A stretch of 64,000 bases of DNA from NCBI GenBank assembly GCA_030849075.1, contig JASAOO010003538.1, forward strand, positions 39,922-103,921, in the 5' to 3' direction. This DNA comes from Zelonia costaricensis. Its lineage: Eukaryota > Euglenozoa > Kinetoplastea > Trypanosomatida > Trypanosomatidae. The notes beneath the pieces are model-generated. The model saw only the letters and a list, made by a program, of their open reading frames with translations, was not told where the DNA came from and made no database searches. Each line of letters starts with the position of its first letter. The first letter of the stretch is position 1. The position numbers were made by a program, and so were the translations under genes. Shown here one piece after another: positions 20,428 to 30,459 of the stretch.

Positions 20428-21507
20428 ATGTCCGCATCACCGCCGCAGGAGCCTGTGATTGAGTTCACGTATGGCCAGCTGACCCCCGACGCGCTCGAGG
20501 CCGCTATTGTCGACCCGGCAGGCGTCACTTCGCTCGACCTCTCCGGCAACAACATCTCGCCCGAGTACTGCGCGGAGCTGGTTCGGCAGTACATCTCGAA
20601 GATGGTGCACCTCACCTCACTCGACCTCAAGGACAACAAGATCGGGCCGCAGGGGGCCATGTGCCTCTTCGACGCGCTGCGCGAGCACTGTCCCCACCTC
20701 ACGTACCTCGACGTGAACGAGAACGCCATCCAGGACGAGGCGCTCTACCCGCTTGCCCTCCTCCTGCAGTCCGCCAAGCTGCGCACGCTCAACGTGGTGA
20801 CCAACCACATCACCCCACGCGGGCTGCCCACACTGTGCGACGGCATCGTCGCCTGCCGCACCCTCACGGAGCTCTCCCTCGCCTTCAACCTGCTCGGCGA
20901 TGAGGGGGCATGTACCGCGGCCGAGATGCTGGCCCACCACCCCGGCCTCACGTGTCTCGACCTCAGCGACAACCGCATCGGCGACATCGGCGCCGTTGCC
21001 CTGGCCGACGCGTTTGTGCTGTCGAGCATGTCGCGTGTGGAGTCGCTCAACTTGTCCGTGAACCACATCGGCGACGTCGGCTTCGCTGCGATTGCGGAGG
21101 CGCTGACGAAGACATGCAACAAGCACTTCACCTCGCTCGACCTTGCCTGCAACGACGCCATCACAGACGCCGGTCGACTCGCCCTCGTGCAGGCCGTGCC
21201 GAACATGCGCCACATCTACGCGCTGGACCTCACCTCGTGTGACCTCTCCGACGAAGACGCCAAGGCGCTCACCGAGGCGATCCGGCACAGCCACACAAGT
21301 CTGGGCACGGTGGAGTGGTACAACAACCCGCGCATCCTGCTCGCGACCGAGAAGGCGCTGTACGAGGCCATCGAGGCCAAGGCCGCCGCCGCCGATGCCC
21401 GCCGCGCCCTGAGTAGCGACGGCTCGCTGGTGCTGTGCGCTGGGGTGGCGGTGACGGCGGCGATGGTGGTTGCCTCCATCCTCACGCGACGCCGCCAGAA
21501 GGCGTAG
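20428..21507 (+). CDS. Leucine-rich repeat protein with C-terminal membrane anchor
   Basis: Predicted 359-residue protein. Residues about 28-300 hold about eight leucine-rich repeats of the RanGAP/ribonuclease-inhibitor type (28-30 residues, for example LTSLDLKDNKIGPQGAMCLF, LTYLDVNENAIQDEALYPL, LTCLDLSDNRIGDIGAVAL). A charged helix follows near 310-330, then one hydrophobic segment at about 335-352 (LVLCAGVAVTAAMVVASIL) and a basic end (TRRRQKA). This is the layout of a tail-anchored protein with the repeats in the cytosol; the basic tail could suit ER or the mitochondrial outer membrane. The frame is open back to 20323, but the ATG at 20428 starts the coding-like sequence. LRRs bind proteins; no partner can be named. 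Confidence 0.9.
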   Translation: MSASPPQEPVIEFTYGQLTPDALEAAIVDPAGVTSLDLSGNNISPEYCAELVRQYISKMVHLTSLDLKDNKIGPQGAMCLFDALREHCPHLTYLDVNENAIQDEALYPLALLLQSAKLRTLNVVTNHITPRGLPTLCDGIVACRTLTELSLAFNLLGDEGACTAAEMLAHHPGLTCLDLSDNRIGDIGAVALADAFVLSSMSRVESLNLSVNHIGDVGFAAIAEALTKTCNKHFTSLDLACNDAITDAGRLALVQAVPNMRHIYALDLTSCDLSDEDAKALTEAIRHSHTSLGTVEWYNNPRILLATEKALYEAIEAKAAAADARRALSSDGSLVLCAGVAVTAAMVVASILTRRRQKA

Positions 21508-22456
21508 GCGCCGTGCCCCCCCCCCCCCTCGTCCAACGTGGGTAGCAGCTCTCTTCCAGTGTCCGCGCGAGCAGCGTGCAGGGCAGCGGAGAAGGGCGCG
21601 TGCTGGGCGCTTGCGGCTCCGTTCTTTGTGCAGTCGTGTGTTGCATGTCGATGCCCCCACACGGGGCGTGCCGGCGTTCTCCTGGCCGTCTTGCGCGCGC
21701 TGGCGCTGTTCGTGTCGTGCTGTATTCGAGCCTTGCGGTGGCAGGCTGCTCGGGTGTTGCCCCGCTCCCCCCCTCCTCCGCCCTCCCTCTCTGTTCTCCT
21801 TTCGTGTTCGTGATTGGCCCTCTCACAGCGTAGGCTCGGTGAACGTCTTAGCTCCTTGGCGACTCCCTCTCTTTACAGGTTGCCTAGCAGTACGGTCAGA
21901 GACGCAATTGTACGCGCACCGTGGAACTCAAAAGATCCGCGTGCATGTCGGGCCCGTGACGCCACGGAGAAGCGGGCATCTTTCTGCCCCTGTCTGTGCG
22001 TGCACGCGATGGAGGCTCGTGCTGTGCGCAGACTCCGCCAATGCGCCGCCGATAGAGAGCGAGAGAGAGCACAACGTGAGCATCCTCTCCACGCTCACTC
22101 ACAGCCCTCGACAGCACACCACGGCCTGTGCGATGCGACGTTGCGCGGTGCCTCGTAATGCTCGCACCAACGTGCTGTCGAGCCCTTTTCGTTGCTCCAG
22201 TGTGAGCACGTTGCTCGAAGCGTGCGCGCTCTTTATGCTCCCCCGTATCCCTCCTCGTGTACTCCACCTCCCTCTCCTCCCCCACTGTCCGCCACGTCGC
22301 CGCCGACGCAGGTGTTCGCAGCCCCAGCTGTGCAGAGCCCCGCGCCATCCTTTCCTTCTCCTTCTCCCCTCTCACTCCAGTACCCCCCGACCTCGACACG
22401 CCGCAGTCGCTCACCTCGGCTGCAACCTTCATCGACTCGCACCCCGCATCCTCGCC
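21508..22456. other. Intergenic region with strong acceptor
   Basis: No gene seen, although the downstream frame is open back to 21470. There is a C run at about 21516-21527, a short GAGA stretch near 22061-22069, and the pyrimidine tract ending at 22380. Confidence 0.6.
22349..22380 (+). promoter_or_regulatory. Probable trans-splice acceptor
   Basis: Almost pure C/T tract ending in CTCCAG, 76 bases before the ATG at 22457, with no intervening ATG seen. Confidence 0.6.
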
Positions 22457-23497
22457 ATGGCGAATCCGTACGAGAGCGGCGGCTCGGCCGACCCCTTCCG
22501 CGAGCAGCCGCGTCCGCCAGCGGGGCCTGCGGCGCAGCCGCTCACCGCCACCGCCCACACCCAGGGCATGTCGCCCAACACGTACGGGGCCGCGGCGCCG
22601 GATGCACCGTACGGCGGCGCAACGTACGCGGACATCTCCAAGCCCGATTCCCGCTCGAACACGCCGACGATGCAGTTCTACTCGGGCGGCGGCACCGGGA
22701 CGCCGCCTTCCGCCGCCTTCGCACCGCCGGGCTCGCCGGCCCCCGCCGCCGCCCACGACACTGCGGTTGAGGCGGCCGCTGCGCCGGAGCCGACGAGCAA
22801 GTTCTGGACTCTGGCTTTCTACCAGCAGTTCTTCGAAATCAACACGCGGCAGGTGCTGCTCCGGCTCAGCAACACGCTCGTGCCGCTCAACCCGCCCGAC
22901 TTCCTGATGGACCGCAACTGGCACTTCAACGAGTCCATCGGCGCCGGCGCCGCTGAGGACGCGACGCTGGAGGAGGCCGGCGTCGTGCTGTCGCGCAAGG
23001 CAGACCTGTACGGGCCGTTCTGGGTTTGCACGACGCTCTGGATGACCCTCGCCGTCGTGAGCAACGTCATGAGCAAGATCGCGTACACGAAGGCGAACAA
23101 CACGACGACGCCGTGGAAGTACGACTTTACCGTCGCGACGGTGGCGTACGCCGTCATCTACCTCTACTGCTTCGTCTTCGGCGCCGTTGTCTGGGGCGTC
23201 ATGCAGTGGAAGAACCTGCCGGCGACCGTAACCGACACGGTCTGCCTGTACGGGTACAGCATGTTCATCTTCGAACTCGTCGCGATCCTGTGCATGATCC
23301 CGAGCAGCGTGGCACAGTGGATATTCGTGATGATCGGCGGCGCGTGGTCGACCGCGTACCTGCTCATCAACATGTGGCACATGTGGAAGACAACGCTGGA
23401 GCGGCAGTGGTTCATCGGCCTTGTCGTGCTCGTCTCGGCCTTCCACATGGGCCTCACCCTGTCCTTCAAGTTCTACTTCTTCAACTACAAGATCTAG
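22457..23497 (+). CDS. Yip1-domain family membrane protein (YIPF-like)
   Basis: Predicted 346-residue protein. The first about 110 residues are a Pro/Ala/Gly-rich cytosolic tail (MANPYESGGSADPFREQ onward). A conserved segment follows (LAFYQQFFEINTRQVLLRLSNTLVP, then NPPDFLMDRNWHFN) and DLYGPFWVCTTLWMTLAV, which is the hallmark DLYGPFWI motif of Yip1 proteins. Five hydrophobic segments fill about residues 190-345: near WVCTTLWMTLAVVSNVM, VATVAYAVIYLYCFVF, SMFIFELVAILCMIP, WIFVMIGGAWSTAYLLI and FIGLVVLVSAFHMGLTL. Yip1-family proteins are Golgi/ER-exit membrane proteins that interact with Rab GTPases. The start follows the acceptor at 22380. Confidence 0.93.
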   Translation: MANPYESGGSADPFREQPRPPAGPAAQPLTATAHTQGMSPNTYGAAAPDAPYGGATYADISKPDSRSNTPTMQFYSGGGTGTPPSAAFAPPGSPAPAAAHDTAVEAAAAPEPTSKFWTLAFYQQFFEINTRQVLLRLSNTLVPLNPPDFLMDRNWHFNESIGAGAAEDATLEEAGVVLSRKADLYGPFWVCTTLWMTLAVVSNVMSKIAYTKANNTTTPWKYDFTVATVAYAVIYLYCFVFGAVVWGVMQWKNLPATVTDTVCLYGYSMFIFELVAILCMIPSSVAQWIFVMIGGAWSTAYLLINMWHMWKTTLERQWFIGLVVLVSAFHMGLTLSFKFYFFNYKI

Positions 23498-24862
23498 CCG
23501 TGCCGCGCCGCACTGCCTCCCCCTTCCCCCACCCCCGCCGTCTTACACGGCACGTCGCGGGCGTGTGCGCACACCCCGTGTTGCTGCGTGTCCTTGTTGC
23601 GTGTCACTTCCCATTTCGTGGCCTGCGCAGGAGGTGGGCTGCCGCCCGCCGTACTCTCACTTGCCACTGCCGTGTCTTGCCGTGCGTGTGTGCCGCGTTG
23701 GCTTGTCCACTTTTTGTTCTCCGCCTTGACGACCGCGCGTGCGCGAGAGGGTGCACGCCGGTCCCTCGCCCAGGCGCCCCTTTGGGTGTCTCTCCGCGCC
23801 TCTGCGGCCACGCTCCTTACCGTGTCTTGTGTGTTTAGGTGCCCCACCCCACACCGCCCCACCCCGCCCCTTTCCCCCCGTCTCCTTCCTACCCTCCCGA
23901 TCGGGCCGCGAGCTGCCACCGCAGAGTGCGGTTGGTGTGCTTTGCCCTAGTCCGGAGAGGGGCCTCCGTGCAGCCACGTGTGCACTGCAGGAGGGTGGCG
24001 GATGGGGGGGGGGGAGAGGAGGTAGCGCGGCGGCGCAGACGTCGCGTCGGCACCGGCGCGTTATACGGGGGATGGGTGGCCGTGGTGGTCTGTCACTCAC
24101 TTCCTGCGCCCCCGTCCCTCTCTCTGCGTTTGCGTCGTGTGTGGTGGCGGCTTGTTATGGTCCGGTGAACGTGTTGCTCTTGTTTGTGTTGCCCGTGCGA
24201 ATGCGTTTGTCGTCTCTCCAGCAGGTGGACGGGTTGGTACTACCGGCAATGCGTGCGGCTGGTGTAGACTCTTCCTCGCTCCCCGCCGATCCCCTCGTCC
24301 ATGCCCGTTGGAGCTGTCCTCTTGCCACCGAACAACGCAGAACTGAAAAACCCGTCGCAACCCTGTTGCTGGCGACTGACTCACCCCGGGGGGGGTAGGG
24401 GGGTGGGGTGAGGCTAGCGCACTCTCACTGCAGCGAGACTGCGCGCACCGAGGTAGCTGACGCAGACCAGCTTCACCGCGATGAGGGCGAGCGAGGCGCG
24501 TCTGTCCGAAGGCCGCCAGCCACTCTTGCACAGCACCTTCTTGCTGTGCCTGTCAGCCGGGCCTGCTCCTCGCACGGATGCACCCCGTCTCCGTCGCAAC
24601 CAACTTCAAGACACCACCTTCACGCTTTCCAGCGCATCGACGTGTCAGCCCGCTTGTTGGTCACACCCCATCTCGCTCCCCTGTCTTGTCTTGTCTACGC
24701 ACCGCGGTGGCTGCGCAGCTGCCCCACTACCTTGGGTGCACGCGCCACACCCTCGAGGCACCCGCGCCCCCCAGCTTCCCCTTCCACTCCCCATATTCTC
24801 TGACCCCCTCACGCACGGCCACAGCCGCACCCCTCCTCCTCTCTTCTTCAGCCCTACACGCC
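23498..24862. other. Intergenic region with G-rich runs
   Basis: No credible gene in 1.36 kb. G runs lie near 24004-24013 and at 24388-24408 (G8-TA-G6-T-G4, quadruplex-capable). The frame of the next gene is open from 24578 but is pyrimidine-rich until 24863. Confidence 0.55.
24831..24851 (+). promoter_or_regulatory. Probable trans-splice acceptor
   Basis: C/T tract ending in CTTCAG, 11 bases before the ATG at 24863. It selects that start over the in-frame upstream codon at 24578. Confidence 0.6.
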
Positions 24863-27076
24863 ATGCTCCGCCTCGGCAGGGCGCGCGTCACAAGGCGGCT
24901 GCTGCGGAGCGCCGCCCTCCTGCAGTGCCGCCGGGTGGCCTCCCCGGCGTCGAGCGCACCGCACCCTCCCCTACCGCGGCAGCCGGCATCGGCACGCACT
25001 GGCGCCCAGCCGGCGGATGCCACGTCGCACTCCTCCCCCACACCCGCTCCCTCTGCCGCCGCCGCTGCTGCCGTCAAGGCCGCCGCCTCACCCCCACACG
25101 CATCACCGGAGTCGCGCGTCGACCGGGACTCGGCCGCTGCCGCGCGCAGCCGGTCACCGTCCCGCAAGGAGCAGCGACGTCAGCGGCGGCGTGATGCCGC
25201 TTCATCGGGGGCCGACGCCGCACCGCTCGCTGCGGCGCCGCCCCACACCGGCAGCGTGCCGACCTCTTCGCCCGCGTCTGCGCCGGCAGCGCTGCCACCG
25301 CCGCGCACGGTGCTCGACTTCCCGCACGCGTACCGCAGCTTCGCCGGTGTTACTCCGCTCGCCGAGTTCCGCGCGCGCTACGACCACCTCGGCGCCAACA
25401 ACCGCAGCGCGGAGGCGGTGGCGGTGCGGGTGGGCGGCCGCGTGGTGAGTGTGCGGGACATGGGCCGCATTCTGTTCATCACCATCCGCAGCGGCGAGGA
25501 AGAGTTGCAGGTGGTGCAGCGGGTGGAGGGGGACGTCAGCAGGGCCGACCTGCGCGCCTTTGCGGGCACGCTGCAGACCGGCGACATCATCGGCGCCACC
25601 GGGACCCCGGGGCGCACCGCTAAGGGGGAGCTGTCTCTCTACGCCGCCGAGGTGCTGATCCTCGCCCCGTACGTGTGCGCCGACCAGGCGTTGTGCCCGG
25701 ACCTCAAGGGGTTTGTGCCGCTGACCGACACGGACATCAAGTACCGCTACCGCTTCGTAGACATGATGTCGAACCCCTCCGTGGTCAGCCACTTCCGCCG
25801 TCGGCACGTCATCACCCGCGCCCTGCGCGGTTTCCTCGACGCGCGGGGCTTCACCGAGGTCGAGACGCCAGTGCTGCACGCCGTGGCATCTGGCGCCAAC
25901 GCGAAGCCCTTCATCACGCACCACAACGCCAACGACGCCGACCTCTTCCTGCGTGTCGCACCGGAGCTGCACCTCAAGCAGTGCGTGGTCGGCGGCATGG
26001 AGCGGGTGTACGAAATCGGCCGCGTCTTCCGCAACGAGGACGCCGACCGCAGCCACAACCCGGAGTTCACGACGTGCGAGTTCTACGCGGCGTACCACAC
26101 GTACGAGGACCTCATGACCATGACCGAGGACCTCGTGCGGCACCTCGCCCTAGCCGTGAATGGGACGACGAAGGTCACGGTGACATCCTGCGCGACGAAG
26201 GAGTCGGTTGACATCGACCTTGCCCAGCCCTTCCGCCGCGTCAACGCGTACGACGAGGTGCAGCGCGCCGCTGGGGTTGACCTTCCGCCACCGACAGAGC
26301 TCAGCACGCCGCGCGGCATGGCGTACCTCTCGGCGATCATGCTGCGGTACAACATCCCGCTGCCCTCGGTGCGCACGGCGGCCAAGATGTTCGACAAGCT
26401 CATCGACTTCTTCATCACAGACCGCGTCGTCGAGCCGACGTTCGTGACAGACCACCCGCTGTTCATGAGCCCGCTGGCACTGGAGCAGCGGGAGCGGCCC
26501 GGGCTGTCGGCTCGCTTTGAGCTCTTCATCAACGGGACCGAGTACTGCAACGCGTACAGCGAACTGAACGACCCACAGGAGCAGTACTACCGCTTTCAGC
26601 AGCAGCTGCTGGACAAGCAGACGGGCGACGAGGAGGCCATGGCGCTGGACGAGACCTTTCTGAAGGCGCTGCAGGCGGGGCTGCCCCCGACCGCGGGCTG
26701 GGGCATGGGCATCGACCGCGTCGTGATGCTGCTGAACGGCTCGGCGACGATTCGCGACGACATTCTGTTCCCGCTTCTCCGCCACGACGCCACGTCGCAC
26801 GACGCCAAGCGGCGCCGCAAGACGGCCTCCTTCTTCGGCTTCAACCACAACATGACCCTCTTCTGCCTGAACGCGCTGGAGGAGGAGATGCTCAAACGCG
26901 CGGCGCCCGCGGAGTCGCTTGACAAGATCCGTGAGCTACGACAGTGCCTGTCGTCCATGCAGCAGCGCGGCGCCGTGGCTGAACTGCCCGGTGGCGACGA
27001 CGGCGTCCCGCGTGGGTGGCGCTATGACGCAACGATGGCGGTGCTGCGGCTCTTCTGCTACCGCGGCCGGTTTTGA
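24863..27076 (+). CDS. Lysyl-tRNA synthetase, mitochondrial type
   Basis: Predicted 737-residue class II aminoacyl-tRNA synthetase. The N-terminus (MLRLGRARVTRRLLRSAALL) is a clear mitochondrial-type presequence, followed by about 130 residues of Ala/Ser/Pro/Arg low complexity. An OB-fold anticodon-binding domain spans about 180-270. The catalytic core has motif 1 at 324-336 (LDARGFTEVETP), motif 2 at 387-402 (RVFRNEDADRSHNPEF) and motif 3 at 612-619 (GWGMGIDR). After motif 3 the protein continues for roughly 105 residues past the usual end of the family, with a basic stretch (AKRRRKT) and helices. Trypanosomatids have two LysRS genes; this is the organellar-type copy, expected to charge imported tRNA-Lys. 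From memory, the Leishmania chromosome 30 copy lies beside alkyl-DHAP synthase, as here. Confidence 0.93.
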   Translation: MLRLGRARVTRRLLRSAALLQCRRVASPASSAPHPPLPRQPASARTGAQPADATSHSSPTPAPSAAAAAAVKAAASPPHASPESRVDRDSAAAARSRSPSRKEQRRQRRRDAASSGADAAPLAAAPPHTGSVPTSSPASAPAALPPPRTVLDFPHAYRSFAGVTPLAEFRARYDHLGANNRSAEAVAVRVGGRVVSVRDMGRILFITIRSGEEELQVVQRVEGDVSRADLRAFAGTLQTGDIIGATGTPGRTAKGELSLYAAEVLILAPYVCADQALCPDLKGFVPLTDTDIKYRYRFVDMMSNPSVVSHFRRRHVITRALRGFLDARGFTEVETPVLHAVASGANAKPFITHHNANDADLFLRVAPELHLKQCVVGGMERVYEIGRVFRNEDADRSHNPEFTTCEFYAAYHTYEDLMTMTEDLVRHLALAVNGTTKVTVTSCATKESVDIDLAQPFRRVNAYDEVQRAAGVDLPPPTELSTPRGMAYLSAIMLRYNIPLPSVRTAAKMFDKLIDFFITDRVVEPTFVTDHPLFMSPLALEQRERPGLSARFELFINGTEYCNAYSELNDPQEQYYRFQQQLLDKQTGDEEAMALDETFLKALQAGLPPTAGWGMGIDRVVMLLNGSATIRDDILFPLLRHDATSHDAKRRRKTASFFGFNHNMTLFCLNALEEEMLKRAAPAESLDKIRELRQCLSSMQQRGAVAELPGGDDGVPRGWRYDATMAVLRLFCYRGRF

Positions 27077-27946
27077 CGGCGACTGGCGCCTGCGTGACTC
27101 TCTGTGTGAGTGTGTGTGTAGGTGTGCCCCTAGGCGCTCGTGTTCTTGAGGGTGCTTCCAGCTTGTCTCGGCAATGCGAGTGACGAAGGGCGACTCGGTG
27201 CGTGTGCCGAGCCCGTCACCCTCCTCACCCCTCCTCTATCACACACCTCACGCCCCGTGTATCTTCGACCCGTGCTCACATACTTCCTCTTCCACAGAAC
27301 GGATCTCACGGAAGAAGATGCGACAGGCGAACTCGACGCGTCGTGCACGTGCCACTGACGCCTGGATCAACCACGGAGTTTTCCTAATCTGAGCACCGCT
27401 GCTTGATTGGCGAGATGAGGCACGTCTCGATGAGTAGTTGGGGTGCCGCTGATGTGCTTTCGCCAGCTGCTCGTCTGCTGGTGACCGCACCACGCCCGTG
27501 TCCTCGACACCGTCCCACTCCTGTTTCTTTCTCGCGCTGTTGAACCTTCCCCCCTTGCCGCACGTCGCCACCACCACCCCTCTCTCCACCGACTGCCTGC
27601 CCGGCCGCCCGGGAGCGCAGCTCACCGCACAGACCCGTCATTTAGTCAGTCGAAACCTCGTCCTTCTTCATCCCCGGCCTCGCCGTCCTCCTGACCCTCC
27701 CCCCTCCCTCTCTACCCGCAGCCCACCCCATCAACAACATCCGGCACGGTGCGCCTGCACAATAGACAGGCACAGTGGAGCTCTATCCTGCACATACACA
27801 CAGAAACACGTACACACGTACACACACACACACCCAAACCCACATCAGCGCACACGTTATCCCACAAACGCCCTCTCGATCTCCCCTTCTTCAACTCCGC
27901 AAAAAACAAAAACAAAAAAAACAAAAGCAAAGATAAGAAGGAGAAG
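27077..27946. other. Intergenic region ending in an A-rich leader
   Basis: No gene seen. C/T-rich sequence fills 27490-27730, CACACA elements occur near 27795-27835, and the last about 50 bases before the ATG are strongly A-rich (27899-27940). Confidence 0.6.
27899..27940 (+). promoter_or_regulatory. A-rich 5' leader of alkyl-DHAP synthase
   Basis: Runs of 5-8 A separated by single C, then AAGATAAGAAGGAG. It contrasts with the pyrimidine-rich DNA before every other gene here and may be an A-rich 5' UTR that affects translation. Confidence 0.5.
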
Positions 27947-29812
27947 ATGTCGACGGAGGAGTCGCAGGTGGCCACGCGGCCCGAGGCGTATGACCGCATC
28001 AAGTGGAACGGCTGGGGCATCGAAGGCGTGCAGATGCAGATCGACGACGAGAACCCGTTCTGGGTGCGACACGTCGACGGCAAGCCCATCAAGAACCTGC
28101 TGGAGTTCCTGTACCGGGAGATCAGCGGGGGGCAGGGGCCGCGCGAGGTGCCGCCGCTGTCGCCTAGCATCCCGCTCGAGCAGGCGCTGGCAAAGCTAAA
28201 CAAGCCGAACATAAACGAGGCGTTCATGAAGGACATCAGCGCCGCACTCGAGGCGAGCCAGATCCGCCCCGACGGCAAGAGTCGGCTCTGCCACATCGTT
28301 GGCAAGAACTACCGCGATCTGTGGCGCGTGCGGCGCGGCATGGTTGAGTACGCCCCCGACTGCATTCTCCTGCCCAACAACCACAAGGACTGCGTCGCCA
28401 TCATGGAGCTGGCACACAAGCACAACGTCGTCGTCATCCCCTTCGGCGGTGGCACGAACGTGACGGGCGGCGTCGAGGCGGACCCCTTCGAGCGTGCTCG
28501 CATGATCGTCTCGGTCGACATGCGCCGCATGGGCCGCATGGTCTCCATCGACCGCGAGTCGCACCTGGCCACGTTCGAGACGGGCGTGCTCGGCCCGGAC
28601 CTGGACGAGCAGCTGTTCCGCTACGGTTTCATGTTCGGGCACGACCCCGACAGCTACATCTACTCCACCCTCGGCGGCTGGATCGGCGCGCGGGGCAGCG
28701 GGGCTATGTCGAACCAGTACGGCGACATCGAGGACATGATTGTCGCCGTCAAGGTGGCCACCCCCACCGGCGTGGTCGAGACCCCAGTGACGTCGCGCAC
28801 GTGCGGTGTGGACCTTAACGGGCTCTTCATCGGGTCGGAGGGCGCCTTCGGCATCATCACGGAGGCGACCATCAAGCTGGAGCCGGTCCCGGAGCAGAAG
28901 CTCTACGAGGGCTTCCTCTTCCCCACGTTTGAGGCGGGCTTCAGCGCCTTCTACACGTGCAACGCCAAGGGCATCCGGCCGTGCACGATGCGCCTCTACG
29001 ACGAGGACGACTTCCGCATGAGCATGGCAATGGGCACGGCGAAGCACAGCTTCATCGAGCGCCTCATCACGAAGGGGGTTAAGTCCTTCCTGGAGAACTA
29101 CCGCGGCTGGAACATGCGCCGGATGTGCCTCGTGATTGTGGGCTTCGAGGGCACGGCGGAGCGGGTGCGCTTCCAGCGCGCGGAGACGACGGCGGTCTTC
29201 AAGCAGTGCGGCGGCGTCGGCGTCGGGCGCGGCGCCGGTGACAGCTGGCAGGAGAAGAAGTACGACCTGCCGTACATCCGCGACTTCGCACTGTCGCTCT
29301 CGCACTGGGCCGACGTGTTCGAGACGAGCGTGCTCTACTCGCAGGCCATCCCATGCTGGCGCGCCGTGAAGGCGGCTGTGCGGCAGGTGTGGAAGGAGCA
29401 CGGGCAGCACGGCTGGATCGGCTGCCACACGGCGCACCAGTACAAGTACGGCTGCTGCCTCTACTTCACCTTCGCCAGCTCGCAGAAGGACGACATGGAC
29501 ATGAAGATTTTCCTGGAGATCAAGAAGCGCGCGACGGAGGCGATGCTGCAGCACACCGGCAACCTGACCCACCACCACGGCATCGGCTACGAGCACGTGC
29601 CGTGGATGACCCGCTTCATGGGTGCCACAACGATGGAGCTGCTCTACGCCGTCAAGAAGAAGAGCGACCCGAAAAACATCTGCAACCCTGGCAAGCTGCT
29701 GCCCTCCCCGCCGCGCGACAACGAAGGCGCCGCCGCGCTCAAGGCACGCCAGCAGAGGGAGATGATGTTCGACAAGATGGGTGTGCCAGGGGCCATCCCG
29801 TCGCACCTCTGA
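27947..29812 (+). CDS. ADS: Alkyldihydroxyacetonephosphate synthase, glycosomal
   Basis: Predicted 621-residue FAD enzyme that swaps the acyl chain of acyl-DHAP for a fatty alcohol, making the ether bond of ether lipids (in Leishmania these include plasmalogens, LPG and GPI anchor lipids). The FAD-binding PP-loop is P165-F-G-G-G-T-N-V-T-G-G175. GYDIED-like (NQYGDIEDMI), GVDLNGLFIGSEGAFGII and the His-rich T541-H-H-H-G-I-G-Y-E-H550 active-site segment are present. The protein ends in S-H-L, a peroxisomal targeting signal type 1, placing it in the glycosome. The frame is open upstream to 27749, but coding composition starts at the ATG after the A-rich leader. Length fits the family without the N-terminal PTS2 presequence used by mammals. 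Confidence 0.97.
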   Translation: MSTEESQVATRPEAYDRIKWNGWGIEGVQMQIDDENPFWVRHVDGKPIKNLLEFLYREISGGQGPREVPPLSPSIPLEQALAKLNKPNINEAFMKDISAALEASQIRPDGKSRLCHIVGKNYRDLWRVRRGMVEYAPDCILLPNNHKDCVAIMELAHKHNVVVIPFGGGTNVTGGVEADPFERARMIVSVDMRRMGRMVSIDRESHLATFETGVLGPDLDEQLFRYGFMFGHDPDSYIYSTLGGWIGARGSGAMSNQYGDIEDMIVAVKVATPTGVVETPVTSRTCGVDLNGLFIGSEGAFGIITEATIKLEPVPEQKLYEGFLFPTFEAGFSAFYTCNAKGIRPCTMRLYDEDDFRMSMAMGTAKHSFIERLITKGVKSFLENYRGWNMRRMCLVIVGFEGTAERVRFQRAETTAVFKQCGGVGVGRGAGDSWQEKKYDLPYIRDFALSLSHWADVFETSVLYSQAIPCWRAVKAAVRQVWKEHGQHGWIGCHTAHQYKYGCCLYFTFASSQKDDMDMKIFLEIKKRATEAMLQHTGNLTHHHGIGYEHVPWMTRFMGATTMELLYAVKKKSDPKNICNPGKLLPSPPRDNEGAAALKARQQREMMFDKMGVPGAIPSHL

Positions 29813-30422
29813 GCGCTGCCGCCACGCTTCTCCTTCTCACCTTTGCTTTGCTTGTTGTCCTCGCACGCTGCCTCTGCCGCGACGCGGCTCAACGTCCGGC
29901 ACGGCCTGCCCGTGCAGACAGTCGGGTGCAGCAGGAGAGCCTCCATACGCTGGCCCTCCTCCTCTCTGAGTGGCTCCTCCTTCGCCCTTCTCTTCCTTTT
30001 GTGCTATGGGCGTCGGCGAGTCAGAGGACAGACGGGCTGGGGGGGGGGAGGGGGTGGTGGTGGTGGTGGTGGGGAACGGCAGCTGCAGTGCCAGAGCCCG
30101 CAGCGGCACTCACGACTCGCCCCCCCTCTCTCCCCCGTCGTGTGCTGGTCACTGCTGCTCCCTGTCGTGTTCTGCGTGGCTCCTTCCTCCCTTGCCACAC
30201 AAAACGGCCGCGGCACTGCAGTTTTCGAGTGGAGGCCGCGCTACCCCGCTGTGCATCACCGACTGCGTATGTGTATGTGTGTGTGTGTGCGTGTGACGCG
30301 GCGTGGCGCTGTGCGTGCCTGCACTTTTCTTTCTTTTTCTGTTTTTTTTTTCCGCGCATCGCGCTTGTTGTCGTTGCTGGGTCTGAGTGTTGCTTTCATC
30401 TGTGTTTGTGTGCGGGCGTGTG

Positions 30423-30459
<37 letters not shown>

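Noticed and set aside
28196..29806. 536-codon minus-strand frame
   Set aside because: Shadow of alkyl-DHAP synthase on the opposite strand, same cause.
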